A DNA stretch of 64,000 nt, taken from NCBI RefSeq assembly GCF_004348595.1, contig NZ_SMKD01000014.1, forward strand, positions 1 to 64,000, read 5' to 3'. Origin of the DNA: Micromonospora sp. KC723. Lineage in GTDB: Bacteria; Actinomycetota; Actinomycetes; Mycobacteriales; Micromonosporaceae. Below, one piece after another: positions 1-8,256 of this stretch. The position numbers and the translations under genes were made by a program. The notes under the pieces were generated by a model. It was not told where the DNA came from and did no database searches. It was given only the letters and a program-made list of their open reading frames with translations. Position 1 is the stretch's first letter. Each line of letters opens with the position of its first letter.

Positions 1-2
1 GG

Positions 3-281
3 GAGCAGGTGCTCACCACAGGTGGCGTGACCCGGCTTGTGGACCGGATGGAGATGGCCGGGTTGGTGGAGCGTGTCGCGGATCCCGGCGACCGACGGGG
101 CCGGCTGGTGCGGCTGACCCCGCTGGGCGAGGAGACGGTGGTCCGCGCCTCCCGGGTGCACGTGGAGAACATCAAGCAGTACTTCCTGCAACCGCTGCCG
201 GCCTCCCACCGCGAGCGCTTCACGGAGGATCTGCGGATCCTCAGCCACTCGGCGCGAGACGTGCTGCCGCGCCTGCGCTGA
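3..281 (+). CDS. MarR-family transcriptional regulator, 3' part
   Basis: The window opens inside this gene; the frame is open from base 3 and ends at a TGA at 279-281. The visible 92 or so residues are the second half of a MarR winged helix: recognition-helix residues TTGGVTRLVDRMEMAGLVER, then the wing with DPGDRRGRLVRLTPLGE, then the C-terminal dimerisation helix. MarR proteins are DNA-binding repressors that usually control adjacent genes and respond to small phenolic or oxidative ligands. A perfect 12-base palindrome lies 50 bases downstream, in front of the next gene, so this protein may control the DsbA/MBL/SnoaL genes that follow. The N-terminus and ligand region cannot be seen. Confidence 0.85.
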   Translation, partial: EQVLTTGGVTRLVDRMEMAGLVERVADPGDRRGRLVRLTPLGEETVVRASRVHVENIKQYFLQPLPASHRERFTEDLRILSHSARDVLPRLR

Positions 282-329
282 CCATGCTGTGACCCGCATC
301 ACCTTTCAGGCCCCCCGCTGGATGGAAAT

Positions 330-360
330 ACCTGACGCGTCAGATTCTGTTGAATCAGGT
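330..360. promoter_or_regulatory. Candidate MarR operator palindrome
   Basis: CTGACGCGTCAG at 332-343 is a perfect 12-base palindrome. A wider pair, ACCTGA at 330-335 and TCAGGT at 355-360, encloses it. It sits between the MarR gene and the start of the downstream oxidoreductase at 404, where a MarR dimer would be expected to bind. The symmetry is seen; the role as an operator is inferred. Confidence 0.4.
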
Positions 361-403
361 GAACCGCTCGCGCCGGGCGAGCGCCGCACAAGCTGGGAAA
401 GCC

Positions 404-1030
404 ATGAAGCTCGTTTACGTTTTCGACGCGTACTGCGGCTGGTCACACGGGTTCTCCCGCACCATGTCGCAGGTCGCGGCCAGGCACCCCGAGCTGCCCG
501 TCGAGGTGGTGTCCGGCGGTCTCTTCATCGGGGAACGCCGGCAGCCCATCGGAAACTTCGGGTACGTACCGGCCGCAAACGCCAAGATCAGCGAACTGAC
601 CGGAGCCGATTTCGGGGACGGCTACCACCGCCTGATCGCCGACGGCTCATTCGTGATGGACTCCGAAGCTGCTGCCCGCGGCGTGGCCGCCCTGCGTCAG
701 GCCGCCCCCGACCGAGCGGTCGAGCTGGCCGGGGCGCTCCAGCGTGCCTTCTACATCGATGGGCACAGCCTCTCCGCACCGGAGACCTACCGCACGGTCG
801 CCGAAGCGGCCGGGCTCGACGCCGATGCGGTCGTCGCCGCCTTCCAGGAGCCCGCCGCGCAGGCCGCCGCCGAGGCCGACTTCCGCCGCGCCGTCGACCT
901 GGGCATCGACGCGTACCCGACCCTGCTGGCCGCCGCAGGTCAACGAGTCGTCCCGCTCGCCTTCGGACACGCCACCGCCGACCAGATCGACCAACGCCTG
1001 GCCACCATCACAGCGACCACCACATCCTGA
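404..1030 (+). CDS. DsbA-family (FrnE-like) thiol oxidoreductase
   Basis: A 208-residue cytoplasmic protein of the thioredoxin-fold DsbA family. It begins MKLVYVFDAYCGWSHGF: a first beta strand followed directly by a single-cysteine CxWS active-site motif, as in the FrnE/2-hydroxychromene-carboxylate-isomerase branch rather than classic CxxC DsbA. The helical insert follows, and the cis-proline loop is DAYPTLL near residue 170. The start at 404 has GGGAAA upstream; an earlier in-frame ATG at 350 would add an unconserved basic extension across the palindrome. It is followed 31 bases later by an MBL-fold gene in the same direction, so a small detoxification operon under the MarR regulator is plausible. 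The substrate is unknown. Confidence 0.8.
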   Translation: MKLVYVFDAYCGWSHGFSRTMSQVAARHPELPVEVVSGGLFIGERRQPIGNFGYVPAANAKISELTGADFGDGYHRLIADGSFVMDSEAAARGVAALRQAAPDRAVELAGALQRAFYIDGHSLSAPETYRTVAEAAGLDADAVVAAFQEPAAQAAAEADFRRAVDLGIDAYPTLLAAAGQRVVPLAFGHATADQIDQRLATITATTTS

Positions 1031-1061
1031 CCACAAGTCCGCACATCCCGAGGAGCACCCA

Positions 1062-1868
1062 GTGCACACGCTCGACTTCACCATCTTCGACCTGGACTTC
1101 CCCGCCGGCAGCAAGAACAAGACCGCCGCCCTCGTCACCGGCCACAACGACGCGCTGCTGGTCGACGCCGGGTTCACCCGCGCCGACGGCCACCGACTGG
1201 TCGCCCACATTCTGGACTCCGGCAAGCGGCTGACCACCGTGTTCATCAGCCACGGTGACCCGGACTTCTACTTCGGGGCCGAGGCCGTCGCCGACGCCTT
1301 CCCCGACGCGGCCTTCGTCGCCACCCCGCAGACCATCGCGCACATCCACCACTCGTACGAGAGCAAGCTCAAGGCCTGGGCCGCGCTCGGCGCGAACCTT
1401 CCCACCCGGCTGGTCGACCTCACCCCGCTCACCGGCGACCTGACGCTGGAAGACCACCTGTTCCAGCTCCGCGGCGGACCGGCCGTGCTGCCCGACCGGC
1501 ACTACCTGTGGCAGGGGCAGCACCGCGCCATCCTCGGCGGCGTTCTGCTCTTCCAGCGCGAGCACGTGTGGGTCGCCGACACCCCCAACCTGGAGCAGCG
1601 CGCAGCGTGGATCGCCCTGCTGGACGAGATGGCCGCCCTCGAACCGCAGTTGGTCGTGCCCGGCCACCGGCTACCCGACACGCCCGCCGACGCCAGCGCC
1701 ATCACCGGCACCCGCGACTACCTGAACGCCTTCGAGGAAGAGCTGGGCAAGGCCGACGACGGCGCCGCGCTCACCCACGCCCTCACCACCCGGTACCCCG
1801 ACCACGGCATGCTGATCGCCGCCCAGATCGGTGCCAAGGTGGCCAAGGGCGAGATGAGCTGGGGCTGA
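1062..1868 (+). CDS. MBL-fold metallo-hydrolase
   Basis: A 268-residue metallo-beta-lactamase-fold hydrolase. The metal-binding signature appears as SHGDPDFYFGAE (an HxDxD-like motif in which the second histidine of HxHxDH is replaced), with later ligands in LFQREHVWVAD and VVPGHRLPD. Such proteins hydrolyse thioester, ester or lactone bonds using one or two metal ions. The GTG start at 1062 has AGGAG 6 bases upstream; the open frame extends further upstream but overlaps the previous gene with no homology. The SnoaL-like gene begins 3 bases after the stop, so translation is probably coupled. The altered HxD motif suggests a divergent metal site. Confidence 0.8.
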   Translation: MHTLDFTIFDLDFPAGSKNKTAALVTGHNDALLVDAGFTRADGHRLVAHILDSGKRLTTVFISHGDPDFYFGAEAVADAFPDAAFVATPQTIAHIHHSYESKLKAWAALGANLPTRLVDLTPLTGDLTLEDHLFQLRGGPAVLPDRHYLWQGQHRAILGGVLLFQREHVWVADTPNLEQRAAWIALLDEMAALEPQLVVPGHRLPDTPADASAITGTRDYLNAFEEELGKADDGAALTHALTTRYPDHGMLIAAQIGAKVAKGEMSWG

Positions 1869-1871
1869 GCG

Positions 1872-2291
1872 ATGACCGACTTCGCCACCTCCAGCGCCCC
1901 CGCCGACGTGGTACGCCGGCAGTACCTCGCCTCCGCCGCCGGTGACCTGGAAGCCCTACGCGCCACCCTCGCCCCCGACGTGGAATGGACCGAGATGGCC
2001 GGCTTCCCGCTCGCCGGCACCTACCGCACCCCGGAAGGGGTCACATCCAACGTGATGGAGCGGCTCGCCGCCGACTGGGACGACTGGACCGCCCACGACG
2101 ACTCCTACATCGTCGACGGTGAGAACGTCGTCGTCCTCGCCCGGTACACCGCCACCAACAAGGCCACCGGCGAACCCATCCACGTCCGCGTCGCCCACCA
2201 CTTCGTGGTGCGTGGCGGGCTCATCGTCCGCTTCGAACAATTCGTCGACACCGCCAAGGTACGCGAAGCCATGGCATCGTCGGCCGCCTGA
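1872..2291 (+). CDS. SnoaL-like / nuclear transport factor 2 family protein
   Basis: A 139-residue alpha+beta cone-fold protein. An N-terminal helix (VVRRQYLASAAGDLEALRA) is followed by the typical DVEWTEM strand, then PLAGTYRTPEGV and a closing HFVVRGGLIVRFEQFVD strand pair. The length matches the single-domain SnoaL/ketosteroid-isomerase-like group. Members bind or isomerise hydrophobic small molecules, and many have unknown substrates. It starts 3 bases after the MBL-fold gene and ends the putative operon. From 2292 to about 2580 no further gene is recognisable. Confidence 0.8.
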   Translation: MTDFATSSAPADVVRRQYLASAAGDLEALRATLAPDVEWTEMAGFPLAGTYRTPEGVTSNVMERLAADWDDWTAHDDSYIVDGENVVVLARYTATNKATGEPIHVRVAHHFVVRGGLIVRFEQFVDTAKVREAMASSAA

Positions 2292-2581
2292 CGACCGCCA
2301 GAGCCGCCGCGCCCCGGATCCTGCGAACCCCAGTCATGATCACGCACCTCAAGCCATGGGCGGTCCACTCTTCGACGGCGCGTCCAGCTGTCTGGAGCAG
2401 GGGTTCATTGGCTCCGGCTTCTTGAGCGACGCGGATGACGGGGCGTCGAGGATATGCCACAGCTGATTGAGGGAAGGGGGCTGACCTCCTGCTGGCACCA
2501 GGTGGGCGCCGTGCTGCCTACCCGTATGCAGGGTGAGCCGTATCATGACTGCAAGACGAACTCCGAGCCCTCCGGCGGGCA

Positions 2582-2811
2582 TGACGACACGACGGCGCAG
2601 CTCGCCTCGGTCGGCATCGCGGTGACTGAGGAAGGCAAGGAGCGGCGCGCCTGGTTCTGGACACCTCGGCGATCGTTGCTTTCACGGATGGCTCGGTTCC
2701 GGTGGGCAAGCTGATCGCCGAGGTGGATGACGAGGAGGGGCTCACCGGCCTGCCTGTGCTGTGTCTGGCTGAGCCGACTGGCCCGTGATGAGGCCCGCCT
2801 TACTCTGCTGG
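2582..2811 (+). pseudogene. Decayed PIN-domain (VapC-like) toxin with antitoxin scrap
   Basis: From 2651 the reading LVLDTSAIVAF, then VGKLIAEVDDEEGL and LPVLCLAE, is the N-terminal half of a PIN ribonuclease domain with its first catalytic aspartate. It meets a TGA at 2786-2788. The sequence seems to continue in another frame as SRLARDEARLTLLAMC. Just before it, in a different frame, TAQLASVGIAVTEEGKERR resembles the start of a small antitoxin. The rest of both genes is gone. This is a dead toxin-antitoxin locus with at least two frame breaks. Confidence 0.55.
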
Positions 2812-2820
2812 CGATGTGTT

Positions 2821-2937
2821 GACGGCCGCCGCTACCTGTCGACCGAGATGGCGAGCGGGTTCATCGGCCGGGTGATCGGCCTGCAAGCGCTGGGCGGCAC
2901 GATCACCCTGCACGAGGTGCGCTACACCACGCGGTGA
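2821..2937 (+). pseudogene. C-terminal scrap of a GH43-type glycosidase
   Basis: The 38-codon reading DGRRYLSTEMASGFIGRVIG and onward to a TGA at 2935-2937 resembles the terminal beta-sandwich of GH43 xylosidases/arabinofuranosidases, in which a YLSTE-aGGF-Gr-iG pattern is characteristic. It abuts the PIN remnant directly, so two unrelated gene ends were joined by deletion. No upstream catalytic propeller is present. The family assignment rests on this one motif. Confidence 0.4.
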
Positions 2938-3014
2938 ACCCCGTCATCCACCACCTGTCGCCGGGCCGGATCCGGGGGCGGGTGTCAGCGGTCCACAGCG
3001 GGCGCTCGACCTCC

Positions 3015-3239
3015 TCAGGATCTAGCAACTGGGCCGGAGCCTCGGCCGCGCCCCTTGATTCCTGACCGCCGTCCTGCGTGACGCAGGTAGGCTGCGGCGG
3101 CCGCTGCGGTGGTCGTGCCGATACCACCCACCGCGGTGTATGCGGCTGCTGGTGCGCCGAGCACCGCAAGCACCACGGTGACGGCCAGGCCGCAGCCGGC
3201 CAGCGACGCGCACAGGATGGCGATTCGATCGGCGGTCAT
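3015..3239 (-). CDS. Small two-helix membrane protein, unknown function
   Basis: A 74-residue protein beginning MTADRIAILCASLAGCGLAV, with two hydrophobic stretches (about residues 5-27 and 31-52), an Ala-rich turn between them and a basic, Gly/Arg-rich tail that probably faces the cytoplasm. A good ribosome site, GGAGGA, lies 5 bases before the ATG on the minus strand. It is divergent from the HTH-STAND NTPase gene at 3410 with about 170 bases between them, so the two may be functionally linked. No family is recognised. Confidence 0.55.
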   Translation of the reverse strand: MTADRIAILCASLAGCGLAVTVVLAVLGAPAAAYTAVGGIGTTTAAAAAAYLRHAGRRSGIKGRGRGSGPVARS

Positions 3240-3397
3240 AGTGTCCTCCAGAAGCGGTGTAGTGGCTTCAGGAGAACCCGTTCGGCGGTGTTCACCGCCG
3301 AACGGTGCACAGCGAGTGCGTCTGGGCGGTCACGACCTGGACTGACGACCGCGTCCCCGAACGCGGGCGGTGGACGCGGTGAACGGCGCAGGATCGA

Positions 3398-3410
3398 TAT
3401 TCTCGCCGAG
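3398..3410 (+). promoter_or_regulatory. Possible -10 element of a leaderless transcript
   Basis: TATTCT at 3398-3403 lies 6 bases before the GTG start at 3410, the spacing expected if transcription begins at the start codon itself, as is common in actinomycetes. No purine-rich ribosome site precedes the GTG, which fits. No convincing -35 box is seen. Confidence 0.3.
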
Positions 3411-6400
3411 TGAACACGCCAGCACTGTCCGGCTTCCACCGGGAGCTCGTTGACCTCCTTCTGCTGCTGCGTGCTGGGGCCGGTAACCCGTCCTACCGCG
3501 ACCTCGCCAGACGGTCCAACGTCGCGGTTTCGACGGTCAGTAACGTGCTGAACGGTACGAAGCTGCCGACCCCGGAGGTCGCCAGGGCGCTGGCGGCGGC
3601 CCTCGACGCGAAGCCGGACAGGCAGGAGAAGGCTGGACGGTACGCCGAACTGGCCAAGAGGGACCGCCCGGCCCGCCGGGCCGGATTGCGTCCGTTTCCG
3701 TACCTCGAACAGGTCGAGAGGATTGTCCCGCCCAAGCTGCTGGACCGCGCCGAGGAACTGCGCGAGCTGGCCGAGTTCTGCCAGGGCGCCGGCGTCGCCG
3801 ACTACACCTGGTGGCAGGCGCCGGCCTGGTCCGGCAAGACGTCGCTCATGGCCTGGTTCGTGCTGCATCCACCAGCGGGCGTGCGGATCCTGTCGTTCTT
3901 CGTCACCGCCCGCCTCGCAGGCCAGAACACCCGTGCCGCATTCGTCGAGGTGGTGACTGAGCAACTGGCCGTGATCCTCAACGAGCCAGCGCTCCGCGAC
4001 CTGCCCGAGGCGACCCGCGAGCCACACCTGCTGCGCATGCTGGACGAGGCGGCCCGCCGCTGCAAGGACCGACTCGTCCTCCTCGTCGACGGACTCGACG
4101 AGGAACGCCGCGACGACGGCCACTCGATCGCCGCGCTTCTGCCTATCCGCCCCAAGTCCGGGCTGCGAGTCGTGGTCGCCGGACGCGGGCACCCGCCCAT
4201 ACCCGGCGACGTGCCGGCGCACCACCCACTCCGCGACCCCACCATCATCCGGCCCCTTCCGGCGGTGACCGCCGCCACGGCTGTCAAGGAGGAGGCGGAA
4301 CGTGATCTCATGCGCATCCTGCGGGGCCCCGACGCAGGCCGGCGGATCCTTGGCCTGGTCACCGCCGCCGGCGGCGGCCTCACCACCGAGGATCTTGTCG
4401 ACCTCACCCGCCTCGACCCGTGGGTGGTTGACGACCACCTGACGTCCGGTCGTGTCTACCAACGCTCATACCGCGGCGCCTACCAGCTCGCGCACGAGGA
4501 GTTGGTCACCCAGGCGACGCGGTTCCTGGGCGTTCGGAACCTCGACGAGCACCGTGGATGCCTGTTCGAGTGGGCAAGCCGCTACCGCGACGCCGGCTGG
4601 CCCGCCGACACCCCCGAATATCTGCTACATGAGTACGTGCCGATGCTCGACGCCATCCGCGACCTCGACACGATGGTGGCGCTCACCACCGACAGCACCC
4701 GCTACGACCGTATGCTCAAGGCCACTGGGGGCGATGCGACCGCCCTACGCGACGTCGCGTCCGCGCTCCGGCTTGCCGTCGAGCGGTCCGATCCTGGCGC
4801 CGCCTGCCTGCTGCGCCTGCATCAGCAGCGGCTCATCGGCCGCAATGTCCACGTGCCGGTCGGGCTGCCTGCGTTGTGGGCCGCCGTGGGGCAGCTGGAC
4901 CGGGCCGTGGCGCTCGCCGACAGTCTCCGCGACGATGTCCGTCGTACGGCACGGGTCGAGATCGGGGCAGCCCTTGTCCGTGCCGGCGACCTGGCCGGGG
5001 CCGAGGCTTGGGCGGCGACGCACGATGATGACCGCCGTGAGCTGCTGCGGCGGATGGCCGAGACGGCGTGGACCGCCGAGGCACGCTCGTTGGTCGTACG
5101 GCTGGTCGAGGCGCTGCCTGCCCCTTCGACCGTGCTGCAGAGGGTCACGCGGACGGCCGTCGAGGCCGGCGACCTCGCGGGCGCCGAGGCCCTCCTCAAC
5201 CTGCACCCCGGTGATGCGGTGGAGGCGCTCGCGCCGGCGCTCGCGGCCGCTGGCCGGATCGACGACGCAGAGGCGATGGCTCGTGCCGTCGTCAGCCCAC
5301 GGGTCCGAGCCCGTGCTCTACACGGCGTGGCTCGCGCCGTCGCCGGAACTGGGAACGTCGACCGTGCCGCCGCCATCGCGGAATTGGTGCCATCTTCCTA
5401 CGGCCACCGCAACGCGCTGATCTCGGTGGCTCGGCGGCTGGCCGGGATCGGGTACTTGGAGGCTGCGATCGCGTACGGACGCCGCCTGGATGAGGCGCTC
5501 TGGCCGATGCTCGCGATCCACATCGCCGGTGGCCGGCTCGTCCATGCCGTCACCACCGCTCCGGAACGCGTCGCCGACTTGGCCGAGCGGGTCGCCGCCG
5601 AACACCCGCGGCCGGCGATTGTGGAGGAGACAGCCGAGTTGCTCGCACCGGGCGGACGGATTGTCGAAGACGCCGCCCAACTGCTCAGCGAGGATGCGGA
5701 CAGCGCATGGCTCAACTCGAACCTCATGCGACTCGCCAACGAGATCGCCCGGACCGGCCGGTACGCCGACGCGATGCGAATCGCCCGGCTCGTCGTCAAC
5801 GACAAGGAACGCGCCGAGGCTGTGGACGTCGTCGCCCGCATCGCGCCGCGGGCCGCCGCTGCGGATGCCGTCAGCCACACGCCGGAGACCTTGGTCGCCG
5901 TCGGGCGGCGGCTGGCAGCTGCGGGCCGCGACGAGGATGCGACGGAGCTGGCCGTACGCGTCGAAAGGGCTGCTCGCCAGCGTCATGACGCGGCCACCGA
6001 CCACCGCATCATCTCATCTCCGCCCAGGCGGGACCGTCGACCGTCGTCCGGAACCGGATGCCCGGCTGCCCTCGTCGGCGATCCTGACGGAATGGTCGAG
6101 CACATTCGATCCCTCGATGGCTCCCACGCCCAGGTCGATACCATCTTGGCGGCTATCGAGGCGATGTGTGAGGCCGGTGACGCCGACATCCTCGAACGCT
6201 TCGCCCGGCAGGTGGCAGGACGATCCGACGAGCTCACATCAGAGCTGGCCACAGTGGAAGCGCTCGCCTCGCTGGACGCGTTCGAGCCGGCTGAGGAATT
6301 CGCCAGGCGACTGTCGCCGCGGTACGCTCTCGCCGCCGTTGCCGAGGCACAGGCAGCACGCGGCAGTCTGGAACGCGCCGAGGCGCTCGCGGACGAGGTT

Positions 6401-6601
6401 GGCTCCGCACACCTCTACGGCACCATCGCCGCGAGCGCGGCGACCCGCGACGATGTTCCACGTGCTCGCCGTCTCCTTGCCCGCGCGGTTGCCGAGTCGG
6501 ACTGGCAGCAATGGGTTCCGGTCATCGAACGGCTTGATCCGTCGGCCGTGCGGCGGGTCCGCACGCACGCGAAACGGCTGAGCCCAGGCAGTCTGAGCTG
6601 A
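3410..6601 (+). CDS. HTH-STAND (NACHT-like) NTPase with helical-repeat C-terminus
   Basis: A 1063-residue multidomain protein. Residues 8-70 form an XRE/lambda-type helix-turn-helix (LARRSNVAVSTVSNVLNGT). Residues 135-330 form a P-loop NTPase: a Walker A-like QAPAWSGKTS at 136-145, in which Ala replaces the first glycine, and Walker B RLVLLVDGLDEE at 221-232. A winged-helix-like segment follows. From about residue 470 to the end there are tandem Ala/Arg-rich helix pairs (for example ALVRAGDLAGAEAWA, TAVEAGDLAGAEALL) resembling TPR or pentatricopeptide repeats. STAND proteins are signal-sensing switches; members serve as regulators, in antiphage defence or in cell death. Here the HTH suggests DNA binding. 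The neighbouring small membrane gene is divergent. The true role is not shown by sequence. Confidence 0.75.
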   Translation: MNTPALSGFHRELVDLLLLLRAGAGNPSYRDLARRSNVAVSTVSNVLNGTKLPTPEVARALAAALDAKPDRQEKAGRYAELAKRDRPARRAGLRPFPYLEQVERIVPPKLLDRAEELRELAEFCQGAGVADYTWWQAPAWSGKTSLMAWFVLHPPAGVRILSFFVTARLAGQNTRAAFVEVVTEQLAVILNEPALRDLPEATREPHLLRMLDEAARRCKDRLVLLVDGLDEERRDDGHSIAALLPIRPKSGLRVVVAGRGHPPIPGDVPAHHPLRDPTIIRPLPAVTAATAVKEEAERDLMRILRGPDAGRRILGLVTAAGGGLTTEDLVDLTRLDPWVVDDHLTSGRVYQRSYRGAYQLAHEELVTQATRFLGVRNLDEHRGCLFEWASRYRDAGWPADTPEYLLHEYVPMLDAIRDLDTMVALTTDSTRYDRMLKATGGDATALRDVASALRLAVERSDPGAACLLRLHQQRLIGRNVHVPVGLPALWAAVGQLDRAVALADSLRDDVRRTARVEIGAALVRAGDLAGAEAWAATHDDDRRELLRRMAETAWTAEARSLVVRLVEALPAPSTVLQRVTRTAVEAGDLAGAEALLNLHPGDAVEALAPALAAAGRIDDAEAMARAVVSPRVRARALHGVARAVAGTGNVDRAAAIAELVPSSYGHRNALISVARRLAGIGYLEAAIAYGRRLDEALWPMLAIHIAGGRLVHAVTTAPERVADLAERVAAEHPRPAIVEETAELLAPGGRIVEDAAQLLSEDADSAWLNSNLMRLANEIARTGRYADAMRIARLVVNDKERAEAVDVVARIAPRAAAADAVSHTPETLVAVGRRLAAAGRDEDATELAVRVERAARQRHDAATDHRIISSPPRRDRRPSSGTGCPAALVGDPDGMVEHIRSLDGSHAQVDTILAAIEAMCEAGDADILERFARQVAGRSDELTSELATVEALASLDAFEPAEEFARRLSPRYALAAVAEAQAARGSLERAEALADEVGSAHLYGTIAASAATRDDVPRARRLLARAVAESDWQQWVPVIERLDPSAVRRVRTHAKRLSPGSLS

Positions 6602-6641
6602 TCGGTGCCCGCCTGACAGGGCCCTCGACGACAATGCTCGG

Positions 6642-6893
6642 ATGAGCGGTACCACGATCAGCGTCGGCCCCGTCCTGTTCGTGAGCCTGGCCGCGTTGAC
6701 CCTGCTGGCGGCAGCCGTGTTCCGCTTGGCCGGGCTCGGCTCCGGCAAGGCCGTGCTACGCGCGGCGGCACGGGCGGTCCTGCAGCTCGGTGCGGTCTCC
6801 GCGGCGACCCAGCTGCTCATCCTTGTGGCGCTGCTCGCGGTCGAGGCGGTCGCCATCGGCACGACGGTCGCCCGAGGGATGCTGCGCCGATAG
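6642..6893 (+). CDS. Small membrane protein, possibly a FetB-like permease remnant
   Basis: An 83-residue hydrophobic protein with two membrane segments (about 7-30 and 48-72). The stretch FRLAGLGSGKAVLRAAARAV followed by LQLGAVS resembles the N-terminal region of UPF0014/FetB-type iron-export permeases, which carry an RaavQL motif after the first helix. FetB proteins are about 250 residues, so this could be a gene with its middle deleted, or simply an unrelated small protein. The ribosome site is weak. It is convergent with the DedA gene. Confidence 0.4.
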   Translation: MSGTTISVGPVLFVSLAALTLLAAAVFRLAGLGSGKAVLRAAARAVLQLGAVSAATQLLILVALLAVEAVAIGTTVARGMLRR

Positions 6894-6903
6894 CGCCCTC
6901 GGG

Positions 6904-7551
6904 TTAGCGGGTAACGCCCGGACGGCGACGCCGGGCACGCAACAGCTCGATCGCGATCGGCAGCACGGAGACGACGACGATCGCTACGAGGATCAGTTCG
7001 ATGTTGTCCCGGACGAACGCGATCTGGCCGAGGAGGAAGCCGAGTACGGTGACACCGCTGCCCCAGAGGACGCCACCGACGATGTTGTAGGTCAGGAAGG
7101 TCCGGTAGTGCATGTGGCCGGTGCCGGCGACGATCGGTGTGAACGTCCGTACCACCGGCACGAACCGGGCCAGCACGATCGAGCGGGCGCCGTACGCCTG
7201 GAAGAATTCCCGGGCCCTGGTCAGGTTGCTCTGTGTGAACAGCCTGGCGTCGGGCCGGCGGAACAGTGTCGCGCCCACCCGCTTGCCGAACAGGTAACCG
7301 ACCTGGTCACCGAGGACCGCCGCCACCGACACCAGCAGGCACACCGGCCACAACGGGAGATGGAGATACCTGTCGCCGGCGATCAGCAGCCCGGTGGTGA
7401 ACAGCAGCGAGTCGCCCGGCAGGAAGAAGCCGACCAGCAGGCCGGACTCGGCGAAGACGACGGTCAGGATGCCGAGCAGTCCGAACGTGGAGATCAGGTG
7501 CTCGGGATCCAGGAAACTGGGGCCCAGCGCCAGCGGGGTCTCTGTCACCAC
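6904..7551 (-). CDS. DedA-family membrane protein
   Basis: A 215-residue inner-membrane protein of the DedA/SNARE-associated (VTT) family, which includes undecaprenyl-phosphate and phospholipid scramblases. Family hallmarks are visible: the re-entrant FFLPGDSLLFTTGLL after an acidic FAESGLLVG, GDQVGYLFGKRVG, and the second re-entrant loop with ARFVPVVRTFTPIVAGTGHM. The length is typical. It lies 58 bases downstream of a PAP2 phosphatase on the same strand, and both fit recycling of lipid carriers. Two GTG codons (7551 and 7548) are possible starts. Confidence 0.92.
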   Translation of the reverse strand: MVTETPLALGPSFLDPEHLISTFGLLGILTVVFAESGLLVGFFLPGDSLLFTTGLLIAGDRYLHLPLWPVCLLVSVAAVLGDQVGYLFGKRVGATLFRRPDARLFTQSNLTRAREFFQAYGARSIVLARFVPVVRTFTPIVAGTGHMHYRTFLTYNIVGGVLWGSGVTVLGFLLGQIAFVRDNIELILVAIVVVSVLPIAIELLRARRRRPGVTR

Positions 7552-7609
7552 AGGTCGCCTTCCGGTGCGGTCGAGTTGCTGTGCGGTCGAGGGCGGGGAC
7601 GGTCAGCGG

Positions 7610-8212
7610 TCATGGACTGGCCGGCCGCCGCGACTCCCGTGCCCGGCGCATGAGTCGTTCACCGGCGACAACCAGCGTGACGGCCGCCGCGCCGATCAAC
7701 GCACCGGCGGCGATGTCGCCCGGGTAGTGCACGCCGACCCAGACCCGGGCGAACCCGATCACCGTAGCCAGCACCGTGAGCGCGATTCCCCAGGGCCGGG
7801 AGAGGAACACCCAGATCGCGAACGCCAGCGCGAAGGCCACGGTGGCGTGATCGCTGGGCAGGGAGGCGTCCGCCGCGTGCGGGATGAGCTGGTGCACCAC
7901 GTGGGTCTGGAACGGCCGTGGCTCGTGGGCGAGCCGGCCCACCACCTGCCCGATCCCGAGGGCGAGGGCGAGCGACGCCCCGACCCGGAGCGGGACGGTC
8001 CAGGCACCGGACCGGACCAGCGCGCGCCCGGGCACCACCGTGAGCGCCGCCATCACGAAGATCAGCCAGGTCGCGGCCCACTCGAACACGTCGTCGACCA
8101 GGCCATGACTGCCCGCCCATCCGTTGACCACCGCGAACAGGTGGTAGTTCAACCCCGTCACCCCCATCGTCGCGACTCGTCCCGCCATCCCCTGACGGGA
8201 TGCGCTCGTCAT
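7610..8212 (-). CDS. PAP2-family phosphatase (undecaprenyl-diphosphatase-like)
   Basis: A 200-residue membrane phosphatase. The three PAP2 signature blocks are visible: GRLAHEPRPF (motif 1; the usual lysine of KxxxxxxRP is replaced), LPSDHATVAFA (motif 2, PSDH in place of PSGH) and RVWVGVHYPGDIAAG (motif 3 with the catalytic histidine). About five membrane helices surround them. Bacterial members of this size resemble BcrC and dephosphorylate undecaprenyl pyrophosphate at the outer face of the membrane. It is followed by DedA and preceded by a two-component pair on the same strand, which could control it. GGGGAAAG lies upstream of the ATG. Confidence 0.9.
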   Translation of the reverse strand: MTSASRQGMAGRVATMGVTGLNYHLFAVVNGWAGSHGLVDDVFEWAATWLIFVMAALTVVPGRALVRSGAWTVPLRVGASLALALGIGQVVGRLAHEPRPFQTHVVHQLIPHAADASLPSDHATVAFALAFAIWVFLSRPWGIALTVLATVIGFARVWVGVHYPGDIAAGALIGAAAVTLVVAGERLMRRARESRRPASP

Positions 8213-8256
8213 AGCTTTCCCCGACTCGGCTGAGAGGACGCTGAGTGAAACAGGGG

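Noticed and set aside
3236-4462. 408-codon minus-strand frame opposite the HTH-STAND NTPase
   Set aside because: A shadow of the high-GC third-position pattern; the plus strand encodes recognisable HTH and NTPase motifs throughout.
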